A stretch of DNA of 64,000 nt from Dickeya oryzae (GTDB lineage: Bacteria; Pseudomonadota; Gammaproteobacteria; Enterobacterales; Enterobacteriaceae): the NCBI RefSeq assembly GCF_009372235.1, contig NZ_ML762921.1, forward strand, positions 372,001-436,000, written 5' to 3'. Below the pieces are notes generated by a model. That model saw only the letters and a program-made list of their open reading frames with translations, was not told the DNA's origin and did not search any database. The number at the start of each line of letters is the position of its first letter. Positions within the stretch are counted from its first letter, which is position 1. Shown here piece by piece: positions 52,746 to 62,344 of this stretch. The position numbers and the translations under genes were made by a program.

Positions 52746-54338
52746 ATGTTAGAAAAAATCAAAATAAGAAATGGGCTTTACTGCGTACTCGCTGTATTCG
52801 CACTATTGCTACTGTCTATTTGTACTTTTAGCTTGTATTCCTCCATACAAAGCAACAAGTCTATCCGAAACGTCAACGGGATTGAGGGCGAGCAGCTCGT
52901 TCCCCTTTATTCGGCCTATTCAGAAATGCTCAATGCCAGACTGGCCGGTTTCAACATCGCGCTGGCGATTGGAGACAAAAAAGATGACGCGACGATTCAG
53001 ACCGGTCTGGAGCGACTGAACGGTTACATCACCTCCGCCAACAGCACCATGGCGGAACTGCGTCGTATCCCGGCACAAACACCGCAAGGCCAGGCGCTTC
53101 GCAATGATCTTGATGACACCTTCAATGACTATATGAACAACGCCGTCGCCCCCATGCTTACGGTACTGCGGGAACGAAATCTCGAGAGCTTCTATTCCAA
53201 ACTGGCCCCCAGTGCACTGGAAAAAGGTGCCGTGTTCCGTAAAAAGCTGGAGCAATTTGTGACGTTAGCCAAAGGAGTTGGTAACGAGGAGATCACGCAG
53301 GCGGATAACTTCTATCAACGCACATTAACCATCCTTATCGCTACGCTAATAGTCGCGCTGATATTAAGTCTGATCACCCTGAAGTTCATCCGTGACGTGG
53401 TGTTGCACCCGATGCAGAAGGTCAGAACCTATTTCGGCATGATGGAACACGGTGTACTGACACTGGATATTCCGCCACAGCACAATACCGAGATGGGTAG
53501 CCTGATGCTGTCACTGAAAGACATGCAGCAGGCATTTCGCAAAATCGTGTTGGACGTCAGAGAGTCGGCCAGTTCTGTCGCCGCGGGTGCCGAGCAGATT
53601 TCTGCCGCCAACCGGGATTTCGCCGCCCGAACCGAAGCGCAGGCATCCTCCGTTGAGCAAACGGCTGCCAGCATGGAACAAATCACCGCGTCCGTGCAGG
53701 AAAATACCGCCAACACCAGTAAAGCCATGGCGCTGACCAATTCTGTCGCAGCACTGGCAGAAAAGAACGCCAGCAACTTTAGCCAGATGATCGAACGGAT
53801 TCAGTATATTTCCGATAGCTCGAACAAAATCAACGATATCATCAGCATCATGGACGGCATCGCTTTCCAGACCAACATTCTGGCGCTGAACGCGGCGGTG
53901 GAAGCCGCCCGTGCTGGTGAAGCAGGTAAAGGTTTTGCGGTGGTCGCCTCAGAAGTGCGCAGTCTGGCACAACGCAGCGCCGGTTCGGCACGAGAAATCA
54001 AAGAGTTGATCGAAAAAACCGCGGATGAGATCGCTCAGGGAGAAAAAGTGGCGTCGCTCTCCACACAGGATATGGCACGACTGATGGATGAGATTAAACG
54101 TGTCAACGAATTTATGTCGGATATCTCTATCGCTTCGTCAGAGCAGGCTAAAGGTATCGAACAGGTTAACGCCGCTATCACGCAGCTTGAGCAAGCCTCC
54201 CAGCAAAATGCGGCGCTGGTTGAAGAATCCGCCTCCGCCAGCTCTTCGCTACACGAACAGGCCAGACATCTGGACGACACCATGACCTTTTTCAATCTGG
54301 ACGATAACAGTCCGATGGCGCTCGCCGCGCCACGTTAA
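52746..54338 (+). CDS. Methyl-accepting chemotaxis protein, second type
   Basis: This 530-residue chemoreceptor has TM1 at about 10-32, a four-helix-bundle-like periplasmic domain (about 33-190), TM2 (about 190-212, [17 protein letters not shown]), HAMP and a signalling domain whose tip contains [19 protein letters not shown]. Methylation-type helices are present ([32 protein letters not shown]). It lacks the C-terminal CheR/CheB pentapeptide and ends SPMALAAPR. The second ATG is used because AAAGGAG directly abuts the first and is six bases from the second. The sensor domain is unlike that of the neighbouring receptor, so it likely reads another ligand. Confidence 0.93.
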   Translation: MLEKIKIRNGLYCVLAVFALLLLSICTFSLYSSIQSNKSIRNVNGIEGEQLVPLYSAYSEMLNARLAGFNIALAIGDKKDDATIQTGLERLNGYITSANSTMAELRRIPAQTPQGQALRNDLDDTFNDYMNNAVAPMLTVLRERNLESFYSKLAPSALEKGAVFRKKLEQFVTLAKGVGNEEITQADNFYQRTLTILIATLIVALILSLITLKFIRDVVLHPMQKVRTYFGMMEHGVLTLDIPPQHNTEMGSLMLSLKDMQQAFRKIVLDVRESASSVAAGAEQISAANRDFAARTEAQASSVEQTAASMEQITASVQENTANTSKAMALTNSVAALAEKNASNFSQMIERIQYISDSSNKINDIISIMDGIAFQTNILALNAAVEAARAGEAGKGFAVVASEVRSLAQRSAGSAREIKELIEKTADEIAQGEKVASLSTQDMARLMDEIKRVNEFMSDISIASSEQAKGIEQVNAAITQLEQASQQNAALVEESASASSSLHEQARHLDDTMTFFNLDDNSPMALAAPR

Positions 54339-54573
54339 GGCGTGCTGATCCCCCTTCAACGCAACGCCTTTCCACAGCCCGCCACCGACGGCGGGCTGAT
54401 TTTCCGCCACACGAGTCGACCGGAAACGGATGCTCACCGCAATCAGCACGCTTGTTACACCCGACCAGCGATCTTTTACATCCCGCAGCAATACGATGAA
54501 GGTTCCCGCAACCCTATGCGACACCGCCCCGCGTTATTGACGCTAGACGGGCTGACCTGTCTTCGGAGGTATT

Positions 54574-54981
54574 ATGATGCTATCTCACCCCGTTCTCGCC
54601 GTTTTGCTGTCAACGCGCACGTGGTTCTCCTGCCTGTGTTTATCCGGTGTGTTGCTGCTGGCTGGATGTTCCCACACTACAACGGAACCCGGCACGACAA
54701 CGGAGCCTGACACCACATCATCGCCCTATCGTTCAGTGCCGTATGGCAAGTGCGATAAGGTCGGGACTTATCACCTGTATTTCAACCGATTCGACGAAAC
54801 CGCGCAGCAGCTTGCCCATACCACCGGCTGCGTTGTGATTACCGACACCAGCAAAACCGGCGCAATTCAGCCTCATCCGGTGGTCGGCACCCTGACTATC
54901 CGTCAGGCGGTGCAGATGGCGATTACGGGGACAACGCTTCGGATAACACATCAGGATGGGCATAGCATCACGGTAGAGTGA
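54574..54981 (+). CDS. STN-domain lipoprotein
   Basis: This 135-residue protein has an unusual N-terminus with a hydrophobic segment and a lipobox (VLLLAGC), so it should be a lipoprotein. After a Thr/Pro/Glu-rich linker (SHTTTEPGTTTEPDTTSSPY) comes a domain of about 70 residues with YHLYFNRFDETAQQLAHTTG and TIRQAVQMAITGTTLRI, which fits the STN (secretin/TonB short N-terminal) fold. STN domains normally sit on TonB receptors or secretins; a stand-alone lipoprotein form is less common. GGAGG precedes two adjacent ATGs (54574 and 54577). No partner gene is adjacent. Confidence 0.75.
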   Translation: MMLSHPVLAVLLSTRTWFSCLCLSGVLLLAGCSHTTTEPGTTTEPDTTSSPYRSVPYGKCDKVGTYHLYFNRFDETAQQLAHTTGCVVITDTSKTGAIQPHPVVGTLTIRQAVQMAITGTTLRITHQDGHSITVE

Positions 54982-55122
54982 GCAAAAGCCAAAGAGCACG
55001 GTCAGGGGTTGAGCATAGCAACCGTCAGCATTCAGGAGGCTGATCTATCTGGTGTCTGGTGCCTGCATCACAGGCACCAGCGTTATCATCAGACCATCAG
55101 CATGATGCTTGCATAGGATGGA

Positions 55123-56664
55123 TTAGAATGACTGTAATGCGCTTATCTTACCCTGCTGCCAGTTAGTCTCAGACTGGCGTAACGCCTGACTGATATCCGC
55201 CAGCCGGTCGGATGGCAGCGTTTTTGGCAGCAAATCCAGCCCAACGGTTGAGAGGATTTGGCCATAGCTGTTACGCAACTCCGCATAAGCCAGATCCTGA
55301 CGCAAGTTGGCGTTCAGGGCATTGAGTTCCCCCTGAATCAGTTGCAGTTCGCCGATACTGTTCGCCTTGTAACGGTTTCTGAGCTGCTCGGCAATCTGAC
55401 CATCGAGATCACGCAGTTCAACACTGGTTTTATACTGACGCACCGCTTCATTGAAGTTGGCCCGGGCGATGTACAACTGCGCCATGATAGCCAGCGACAT
55501 GGCCTGACGCTGCACTTCCGACACGCTTTCATTCGCCTGTGCCGTTTTATACGCCGCAGGCCCTGACAGCAGATTAAACAGGTTCCAGGTCACCTTCACG
55601 CCCACATCCGCCCAGCTTTGGTTCACCATAAAAGAGTTGCTGTCGTAGTGACCACCGGCGCTCACCTCCAGCCCCGGCAGCATACGCAGCAACGACTTGC
55701 GGGTTTCCGCGGCGTGAATGCGCACCTGATAATCCTGCTCTTTCAGTTCCGGGCGGCTCAGCAGCGCCGTCTGCTCCAGGGTAGTGAAATCGACATTCAG
55801 TTGCGGCACCGGCATCTCACGATTATCCGGCAGTGCCAGCGTATATGGGGTATCCAGCGGCAGGTTCATCAATGTCGCCAGTTCGGTCTTCGCCAATGAC
55901 AACGCCCGGCGTTGCTCTTCCAGTTGGCGCACAGCATCAATTAACGCGCGGCGATAACTGAGCGCTTCAACCGGGTCGCCCACTTGCTGCGTACTCATGT
56001 GTTCGCTGGCTTCGCGCGCCTGATTCACCCTATCGATCAGGCTATCAATGCGGCCCAGCAGCCGCTCAGCCGCTACCGCACGCCAGTATGCGGAACGCAC
56101 ATCCTGAATGATGGTGTGGACGACCTTGCGTTTGCGTTCATCAGCAATCCAGCGTTGGTCAGCTCTCTGTTTGGCGTTGACATAACTGACACCGAAATCC
56201 AGCACGTTCCAGACCATCGTCAGGTCAGCGACATCACGGTTTTGGTCAAGCGAGGTGGAAGGCTCCAGTGATTGCCGCCCGGTTTGAATACTACGACTAC
56301 TGGATGCACTGGTGTTGCTGCGCCCGACATACCCTGCCGACATCGCCATCTGCGGCAACATGTCATAGCGGGCCAGCTCCAGTTGCTGTTGCGATAACGC
56401 CTGCTCCATCACTTTCAGCCGGGCTTCCAGGTTATATTTAAGCGCTCTGGCCATCGCATCGTACAGTGTGATCGGTGCCGTCACCGGCTCCTGTTTACTG
56501 AACATCGCGACCTTATCCTGCCGAATACGCTGCTCACTTTGTTCCTTAGAAATGGGCTGACTGGTAACGGCACAGCCGCTCATTGCTACCACGATGAGGC
56601 TAAGACTGAAAAGTTTCCGACCCTTGACCACGATTCCACTCCTGACCCTTGTTGTTATTGTCAT
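55123..56664 (-). CDS. TolC-family outer-membrane channel lipoprotein
   Basis: This 513-residue protein is a TolC/outer-membrane efflux family channel. The N-terminus has a signal with a lipobox-like VAMSGC, then the two structural repeats of long helices and beta strands: first half with ITLYDAMARALKYNLEARLK and LPQMAMSAGYVGRS; second with RPELKEQDYQVRIHAAETRK and LPGLEVSAGGHYDSNSF. The ATG at 56664 follows AAGG; a GTG at 56670 is the alternative. It is 24 bases past the surface-protein stop, so it is the likely exit channel of that protein's secretion system. Confidence 0.9.
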   Translation of the reverse strand: MTITTRVRSGIVVKGRKLFSLSLIVVAMSGCAVTSQPISKEQSEQRIRQDKVAMFSKQEPVTAPITLYDAMARALKYNLEARLKVMEQALSQQQLELARYDMLPQMAMSAGYVGRSNTSASSSRSIQTGRQSLEPSTSLDQNRDVADLTMVWNVLDFGVSYVNAKQRADQRWIADERKRKVVHTIIQDVRSAYWRAVAAERLLGRIDSLIDRVNQAREASEHMSTQQVGDPVEALSYRRALIDAVRQLEEQRRALSLAKTELATLMNLPLDTPYTLALPDNREMPVPQLNVDFTTLEQTALLSRPELKEQDYQVRIHAAETRKSLLRMLPGLEVSAGGHYDSNSFMVNQSWADVGVKVTWNLFNLLSGPAAYKTAQANESVSEVQRQAMSLAIMAQLYIARANFNEAVRQYKTSVELRDLDGQIAEQLRNRYKANSIGELQLIQGELNALNANLRQDLAYAELRNSYGQILSTVGLDLLPKTLPSDRLADISQALRQSETNWQQGKISALQSF

Positions 56665-56688
56665 AAACACCTTACCCCGAGGTCACCA

Positions 56689-59600
56689 TTACCCTTGCTG
56701 TTGTTCGTAGGTGATCTGGCCGATATCGAGCAATGCCTGCTCAATCGCCGCCAGCCGCTGCTGCGTATCGTTCCCAATGTGTTGTAACTGCCGTTCCAGA
56801 TCGGGGGCAAATTGCATCGCCACACCGCCCACCGGCGTCGTCACCCGACCGGTATTGGCGCTGTTGGTATTGATGTCGCGCCAGCTACCGCCGGAGAACA
56901 CCGCCATCGGCGACAGAGAAGGCAGACTGATGCCAGAGAACACCCCCGCCAGCGAAGAACTTCCCCCCAGGGCGCCACCGGTATTGAAACTGGGGAATGA
57001 CCCCAGCGAACTGTCAAACAGACTGGCACTGCTGGAAACAGCCCCCTGAACAAACGCACTGGCTATCTGGCCGACCGGTGCGTTACTGACTTGTGGCGCG
57101 CGTTGAGCCGCCTGAAAGATGGTTGATGCCGCAGTAGCGTTATCCGCCGTGCTGGTCGCATTCAACGCACCGAGCGATGTCGGGGCGAACAACGCACCTA
57201 ACGTGACCGGTGCGGCAGGTGTCACCGTCACCACGGGCACGGGCGTCGCTGTCGGTTGCACGCTTGTACCGCCATTGATCCTAAATTCCGGATCGCCGTT
57301 ATCCACACTGCTGCCGGTAACGACCAGCCCGAAGGTGGTGCTGACCGACGTGTTGCTGCCATCGGTTGCCGTCACCCGAATGGTCAGATTGCCCACGTCG
57401 CCATTGCCCGGCGTACCGGAGAAGGTGCGGGTGGTCGGGTTAAAGCTCAGCCAGCCCGGCAGTGCCGAGCCATCTGCCTGCGTCGCACTCAGCGTCAGCG
57501 TGTCGCCGGTATCCGGGTCGGTAAATGTCCCGGCCGGAACAGTGAAGTTGAAACCACTGTTTTGTGCCGCCGTCTGGGCTCCCAACGCACCAGAGACGAC
57601 CGGCGCATCATTCACATTGGTGACGACCAGCCCGAAGGTGGTGCTGACCGACGCGTTGCTGCCGTCGGTTGCCGTCACCCGAATGGTCAGATTGCCCACA
57701 TCGCCATTGCCCGGCGTACCGGAGAAGGTCCGGGTGGCCGGGTTAAAGCTCAGCCAACCCGGCAGTGCCGAGCCGTCTGCCCGGGTCGCGCTCAGTGTCA
57801 GCGTGTCGCCGGTATCCGGGTCGGTAAATGTCCCTGCCGGAACAGTGAAGTTGAAGCTGCCATTTTGTGCGATGGACTGCTCCGTCACCGGGGTGGAGAC
57901 CACGGGCGGGAGATTACTGTTATTCACCGTCAAGCCAAAGGTGGTGCTGACCGAGGCATTACTGCTGTCAGTCGCGGTTATCCGAATCGTCAGGTTGCCG
58001 ACATCACTGTGTCCCGGGGTGCCGGAGAAGGTCCGGGTGGATGGGTTAAAGCTCAGCCAGGTGGGCAGTGCCGAGCCGTCTGACTGTGTCGCAGTCAGCG
58101 TCAACGTATCGCCGCTATCCACATCGACAAAAGTACCGCCAGGTACGGTGAAGCTGAACGCCGTATCCTTGGTGGCGCTTTGGGTACTGACCGTGCTTCC
58201 CACGGTAGGGGCATCATTCACGCTGGTGACCACCAGCGATGCCTGCGCGCTATTGGTGGAGAACGCACTGCTGCCGCCCGTGGTCGAGGCATCTGCCAGC
58301 CCTTTGGTGGCACCGTTGGTTGCCGTACCACTGGTCTGATCCCATGCCCTGAAGCTCAGGGTGGCGGTTTCACCATTGGCGCTGTCCGGCACATAACGCA
58401 GTTGTGCCGTTGACCCGAGCAACAGTGCTGATGAACCGGATACCGTGCCGATATTGAACCAGTTAGCCCCGCTATCAGTGGAATACTGCCAGCCGCCATT
58501 CCCAACCGTCGCCGTAATCGCAATGCCGCTGGACGCCCCGCTGTCGACATCCCCATAGCCCGCACCGCTGAGCAACGACGACACCGTGGTGGCAGAGGAT
58601 GTGACATCTTCCGTCGTAGAAGTCAGGGTGACCGTCGCACCGCTGGATAACGTTGGCGCATCGTTAACCGGCGTGACGTTAAGGGTCATCGTTCCCATAT
58701 TAGCGGACAACGCCGTGCCATCGCTGACCTTCCAGGTAAAGGAGGCATAACCCGTGCCGTTGGCATTCGCGGTCGGGCGGAAGGTCAGTTTGCCAATATC
58801 AGCCGCGCTGACCACCGATCCATTACCCAGTAAGGTATCGCCGCCGCCACGTACACCGTCGTTGTTCGCGTCAATAAACAACTCACCGGCGCTCGGCCCG
58901 GTGACGATGGTAATGGATTGCAGGGTGTCGCCGCTGTCCACGTCGCTGAAACCAAAATCCGCGGCGCTAAAGGTCTGGGAGCTATCCTCATTAAAAGTTT
59001 TACTGACTGACGTATTGCTGATGACCGGCGCATCGTTAACCGGCGTGACGTTAAGTGTCATCGTCCCGGTATTGCCGGACAACACCGTGCCATCGCTAAC
59101 CTTCCAGGTAAAGGAGGCATAACCCACACCGTTGGCATTCGCTGCCGGACGGAAGGTCAGTTTGCCGATGTTGGCCGCACTGACCACCGCACCATTGCCA
59201 AGCAACGTATCACCGCTGTCGCGAACACCGTCACTGTTGGCGTCAATAAACAGCTCACCAGCGCTCGGTGCCGTAACGATAGTGATCGATTGCAGGGTGT
59301 CGCCACTGTCCACATCACTGAAACCAAAATCGGCAGCGCTAAAGGTCTGGGCGCTATCCTCATTGAACGTTTTGCTGACCGACGTGTTGCTGATGACCGG
59401 TGCGTCGTTGACCGGTGTGATACTCAGTACCGCCTGATTCGTACCCGTGCTATTGAGCGAACCGTCATTAAAGGTCCAGTTAAGCGTCACACTCGCTGGC
59501 GGATCGTCAGAGCTGTTGGTATAGGTCAGGGATTGCAGCACCGCATTCACTATCGCCGACGTTGCATTGCTATTGAACGTCAGCGTCAGCGTGCCGGAGG

Positions 59601-62211
59601 AGTTCGCCGTGACGCTACCCACCGTCGTACCGTTATAGGTGAAGTTTTGCCCTTGCGTCAGTGCGCCTAACAGCCCGCTATTACCGAAGATGTCGTTACT
59701 GCTGGCCCCACCATTGCGGGCGATCGTGAGCGATGCACCGCTATAGTTGCCCAGTCCACTGTTAAGCGCATTCAGCTCGGTATCGGCGACCGTGACATCG
59801 TTGTCTATCACCACCGCGCTGCCATTTTCGGTATAGGTGGCTCCGCCGTTGAGGTTGCTGAATACCGGCGCAGTGTTGGACGATGTGGTGACATCGACCT
59901 TGGTTGCACTGAGTATCTGGTTGTTCGCGCTATCTTTTGCCACTACATAGACGTCGTAGCTACTTGCGCCATTTAATCCCGTGATGCCAAAGGAATAGGT
60001 ATACGGCGCGCTGCTGACGACATGGCTACCGGAACCGATTGCAGCCGCCCCCGAGGCATTCTGACCGGCGATAATCTGACCCACGCTGGGGGCTGAAGCA
60101 CCGTCAGCGACAATCACGTAATAAATCGTTCCCGCCTCATCCATGCTGGCCGACAGGTCAAAACCGCTCGCGCTAATGTTGCTGGCCGCAGGCGCAACGT
60201 CAAATGTCGGCCTGACATCATCGCTTACCGTAACTGAAAAGACTTTTTGATAGGTGTCGGTACCGTCACTCACCTGTATCCGCACCGAATAGGTTCCGGG
60301 TGTCATCGTGGCGGCGTTGTTCACTTTCAGCGTGTTACCGGTAATCGAAAACAAGCTGTTGTCGGTACTGCCGGTACCCGATACCAACGTATAGGTAAAG
60401 GAATTGGAATCAACATCCGTTGCACTGAGCGTACCGACCGTGCCATTGCTGCCCAATGACTGTCCTATGCTATTTGACGTGAGCGAAATATCCGTTGGGG
60501 CATCATTGACGGCATGAACGGTCACTTGACTACTGAGACTGGGCGAAGCCGTATTATTGGTGCTACCGCTATCGGTTAGCTGGCTGAGCGTCACGGTGCG
60601 CGATGTTACGGAAGGGTTTTCACTGCTATTGCGGTAAGTCATACCCGACAATAACGTACTCATACTGGCACCACTGATGGCCGCGCCAGATAAGGTCACC
60701 GTTGCCGTGTTGCCACTCTTACTGACGCTGGCGGTGCCGTAACCACTGCCCAGAGAGAGGCTATTACCGTTAGTGAGTGCAACATCCACCCCGTTAATGG
60801 TCAGGTATTCCGTGCTGTCAGCCACATTGCTGACGGTAAACACCGCACCGCTAAACGTCTGCCCGCTATCATTGGTGGAGGCCGTCACCCCTGAAAACAG
60901 GCTGACACCAGCGCCATTTTCTGTGTAGGTAGGATTGGTCGCGCTACCGGTAACCGTGGGAGCGGTATCCGTCGATATATTTACCGATGTGAATGTGAAG
61001 ACGATCGTGCCATTAGTGAACCCGCCGTTCCCTGCATCAATATGGATGGTTTTGCCGGAAACGGTGGCAGTGACATCGTTGGGGTTTTGCCCGGAACTGG
61101 AGGTCTTGCTAATACCAGTAAAATGGTCGAGACTGCCGCCCTGAAACACCAGGTCAAACCCTGTGCCCAGCGATGCGTCATTTTTGTAAGTAATCGTGAT
61201 CGTGTTATTGGTCGGGTCGATATCAATAGGATTGCCAGTGTTATCAAATTCAACACCGCTCCCTACCGACGTCAAGGGATAGTACTCCGTGGCCGGATCA
61301 TTATACGCGGTCACCGTGACTGAAGTGCTACTCACCGACAACAGATTGGTATAACTGCTGATAGCCAAATCCTGTACACCAATCTCTCCGGTATGAAATT
61401 CTGTGACCCAATCACCGCCGAGTGCCGATGCCCCTGTTGGGGTGGTTGACGCCGCCACATCTGCCGAGGTCAATTGCGCCAGCAGAGAAGCAAACTGTTG
61501 CCCGGATGCCTGCGCCACATCGCAGCCATACAGCAGGAGATCACCATCGGCATTCAATGCCGCACCGAGCGTCGCCAGATCATTGGCCCGGGCAAGCGCG
61601 ACCGCACTGTTCAGTGTCAGGGTGCCGAGTTGTGTGGATCCCTCACTACCGTGACTAAGTACATGAATAGCATCGTAGCCGCTGTGCGTTTGCGCCCATA
61701 CGGCCATCTGTGTCAAACCATCTTTGCTGCCATCCAGCAATACGACTTCCATCCCGGCCGGAACGTTGGCAACCAGCGTCTGATAACCCGCCACCGAGGT
61801 ATCGATAAACACCACTTCTTTGTGTACGGTTGCCCCCGCGACTGCCGCAACATCACTGCTATCTGTAGCGGTACTCGTCGTTGAGTGACTGTCAGTAGTC
61901 GAATGACTATCAGTTGAGGTGCTGCTATTTGAGGTACTCTTGGTGGCTGTACTCTGATTGCCGGCATCCTGGCCCGCATGACTACTGCTATCAGACTGAG
62001 ATGCCGTCTCAGCCGACGTTGTGTGGGCAGTCGTGCTGGCCGTTTGAGCCTCGGTAGTGTGTGTATCTGTCGTCTGCTCGACTGTGGCTGCAATTGCGCC
62101 GTCAAACAGCATACGGGCTTCCAACACATAACCGCAGACAAAAGGTTGTACAGCCGTTTCAGAGATAACGACTGGTTGAGCCTGCTTTTTAAAAAATTGA
62201 CGCCACAGCAT
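56689..62211 (-). CDS. Giant repetitive surface protein with DUF4347 and cadherin-like repeats
   Basis: This 1840-residue protein is a predicted type I-secreted surface or adhesin protein. The N-terminus has LEARMLFDGA at 30-39, a variant of the LEPR-XLL motif of such proteins, then a Thr/Ser-rich linker (about 41-125). DUF4347 follows at about 131-290, with His187-Gly in VLSHGSEG and Cys230 in LLYGCDVA. Then come divergent cadherin/Ig-like segments (VNDAP linkers), two near-identical 124-residue repeats, a third type, and three 101-residue He_PIG/CADG-type repeats with TFSGTPGxxDVGNLTIR. The C-terminal 200 residues are non-repetitive and end in a short coiled coil (about 1800-1838). No RTX nonapeptides are seen. 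GGAG lies seven bases before the ATG. It probably shares a transcript with the TolC gene 24 bases downstream. Confidence 0.88.
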   Translation of the reverse strand: MLWRQFFKKQAQPVVISETAVQPFVCGYVLEARMLFDGAIAATVEQTTDTHTTEAQTASTTAHTTSAETASQSDSSSHAGQDAGNQSTATKSTSNSSTSTDSHSTTDSHSTTSTATDSSDVAAVAGATVHKEVVFIDTSVAGYQTLVANVPAGMEVVLLDGSKDGLTQMAVWAQTHSGYDAIHVLSHGSEGSTQLGTLTLNSAVALARANDLATLGAALNADGDLLLYGCDVAQASGQQFASLLAQLTSADVAASTTPTGASALGGDWVTEFHTGEIGVQDLAISSYTNLLSVSSTSVTVTAYNDPATEYYPLTSVGSGVEFDNTGNPIDIDPTNNTITITYKNDASLGTGFDLVFQGGSLDHFTGISKTSSSGQNPNDVTATVSGKTIHIDAGNGGFTNGTIVFTFTSVNISTDTAPTVTGSATNPTYTENGAGVSLFSGVTASTNDSGQTFSGAVFTVSNVADSTEYLTINGVDVALTNGNSLSLGSGYGTASVSKSGNTATVTLSGAAISGASMSTLLSGMTYRNSSENPSVTSRTVTLSQLTDSGSTNNTASPSLSSQVTVHAVNDAPTDISLTSNSIGQSLGSNGTVGTLSATDVDSNSFTYTLVSGTGSTDNSLFSITGNTLKVNNAATMTPGTYSVRIQVSDGTDTYQKVFSVTVSDDVRPTFDVAPAASNISASGFDLSASMDEAGTIYYVIVADGASAPSVGQIIAGQNASGAAAIGSGSHVVSSAPYTYSFGITGLNGASSYDVYVVAKDSANNQILSATKVDVTTSSNTAPVFSNLNGGATYTENGSAVVIDNDVTVADTELNALNSGLGNYSGASLTIARNGGASSNDIFGNSGLLGALTQGQNFTYNGTTVGSVTANSSGTLTLTFNSNATSAIVNAVLQSLTYTNSSDDPPASVTLNWTFNDGSLNSTGTNQAVLSITPVNDAPVISNTSVSKTFNEDSAQTFSAADFGFSDVDSGDTLQSITIVTAPSAGELFIDANSDGVRDSGDTLLGNGAVVSAANIGKLTFRPAANANGVGYASFTWKVSDGTVLSGNTGTMTLNVTPVNDAPVISNTSVSKTFNEDSSQTFSAADFGFSDVDSGDTLQSITIVTGPSAGELFIDANNDGVRGGGDTLLGNGSVVSAADIGKLTFRPTANANGTGYASFTWKVSDGTALSANMGTMTLNVTPVNDAPTLSSGATVTLTSTTEDVTSSATTVSSLLSGAGYGDVDSGASSGIAITATVGNGGWQYSTDSGANWFNIGTVSGSSALLLGSTAQLRYVPDSANGETATLSFRAWDQTSGTATNGATKGLADASTTGGSSAFSTNSAQASLVVTSVNDAPTVGSTVSTQSATKDTAFSFTVPGGTFVDVDSGDTLTLTATQSDGSALPTWLSFNPSTRTFSGTPGHSDVGNLTIRITATDSSNASVSTTFGLTVNNSNLPPVVSTPVTEQSIAQNGSFNFTVPAGTFTDPDTGDTLTLSATRADGSALPGWLSFNPATRTFSGTPGNGDVGNLTIRVTATDGSNASVSTTFGLVVTNVNDAPVVSGALGAQTAAQNSGFNFTVPAGTFTDPDTGDTLTLSATQADGSALPGWLSFNPTTRTFSGTPGNGDVGNLTIRVTATDGSNTSVSTTFGLVVTGSSVDNGDPEFRINGGTSVQPTATPVPVVTVTPAAPVTLGALFAPTSLGALNATSTADNATAASTIFQAAQRAPQVSNAPVGQIASAFVQGAVSSSASLFDSSLGSFPSFNTGGALGGSSSLAGVFSGISLPSLSPMAVFSGGSWRDINTNSANTGRVTTPVGGVAMQFAPDLERQLQHIGNDTQQRLAAIEQALLDIGQITYEQQQG
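57322..58230 (-). repeat. Three 303-bp coding repeats (101-residue modules)
   Basis: Units at about 57322-57624, 57625-57927 and 57928-58230 are direct repeats with a 303-bp period inside the giant surface gene. The first two are almost identical in DNA; the third is more divergent. Each encodes a He_PIG/dystroglycan-cadherin-like module (FTDPDTGDTLTLSA, WLSFNPxTRTFSGTPG). Confidence 0.85.
58658..59401 (-). repeat. Two 372-bp coding repeats (124-residue modules)
   Basis: Units at 58658-59029 and 59030-59401 are tandem and nearly identical in DNA. Each encodes a cadherin-like module with VNDAPVISNTSVSKTFNEDS, FSAADFGFSDVDSGDTLQS and FTWKVSDGT. The closeness points to recent duplication or gene conversion. 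Confidence 0.85.
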
Positions 62212-62304
62212 AAAAAACTCCGATGCTTATCGGTAATTAACGACAGATACATTCAACCTAATTAACCGGTTTATACGACGTTTGCCTTTGCCGGTGCTAA
62301 TCAT

Positions 62305-62333
62305 CTGGCAAGGAAGCCAGGCAACCTTGCCAG
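62305..62333. other. Stem-loop between the collar protein and giant gene
   Basis: CTGGCAAGG and CCTTGCCAG form a 9-bp stem with an 11-base loop just past the collar-protein stop. No U-run follows on the minus strand, so it may be a processing or partial-attenuation hairpin in a shared transcript. Confidence 0.5.
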
Positions 62334-62344
62334 AGACATAAGAC

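Noticed and set aside
57119-58339. 406-codon plus-strand frame opposite the giant surface gene
   Set aside because: It is the antisense shadow of repeat modules with strong codon bias; its product is a valine/proline-rich repeat with no ribosome site of its own.
57322-59401. CRISPR-like repeat array
   Set aside because: The repeats are long, contiguous and in one open reading frame, with no short spacers.
56689-62211. RTX-type calcium-binding adhesin
   Set aside because: No GGxGxDxxx nonapeptide repeats are seen in the translated protein; the modules are cadherin/He_PIG-like.
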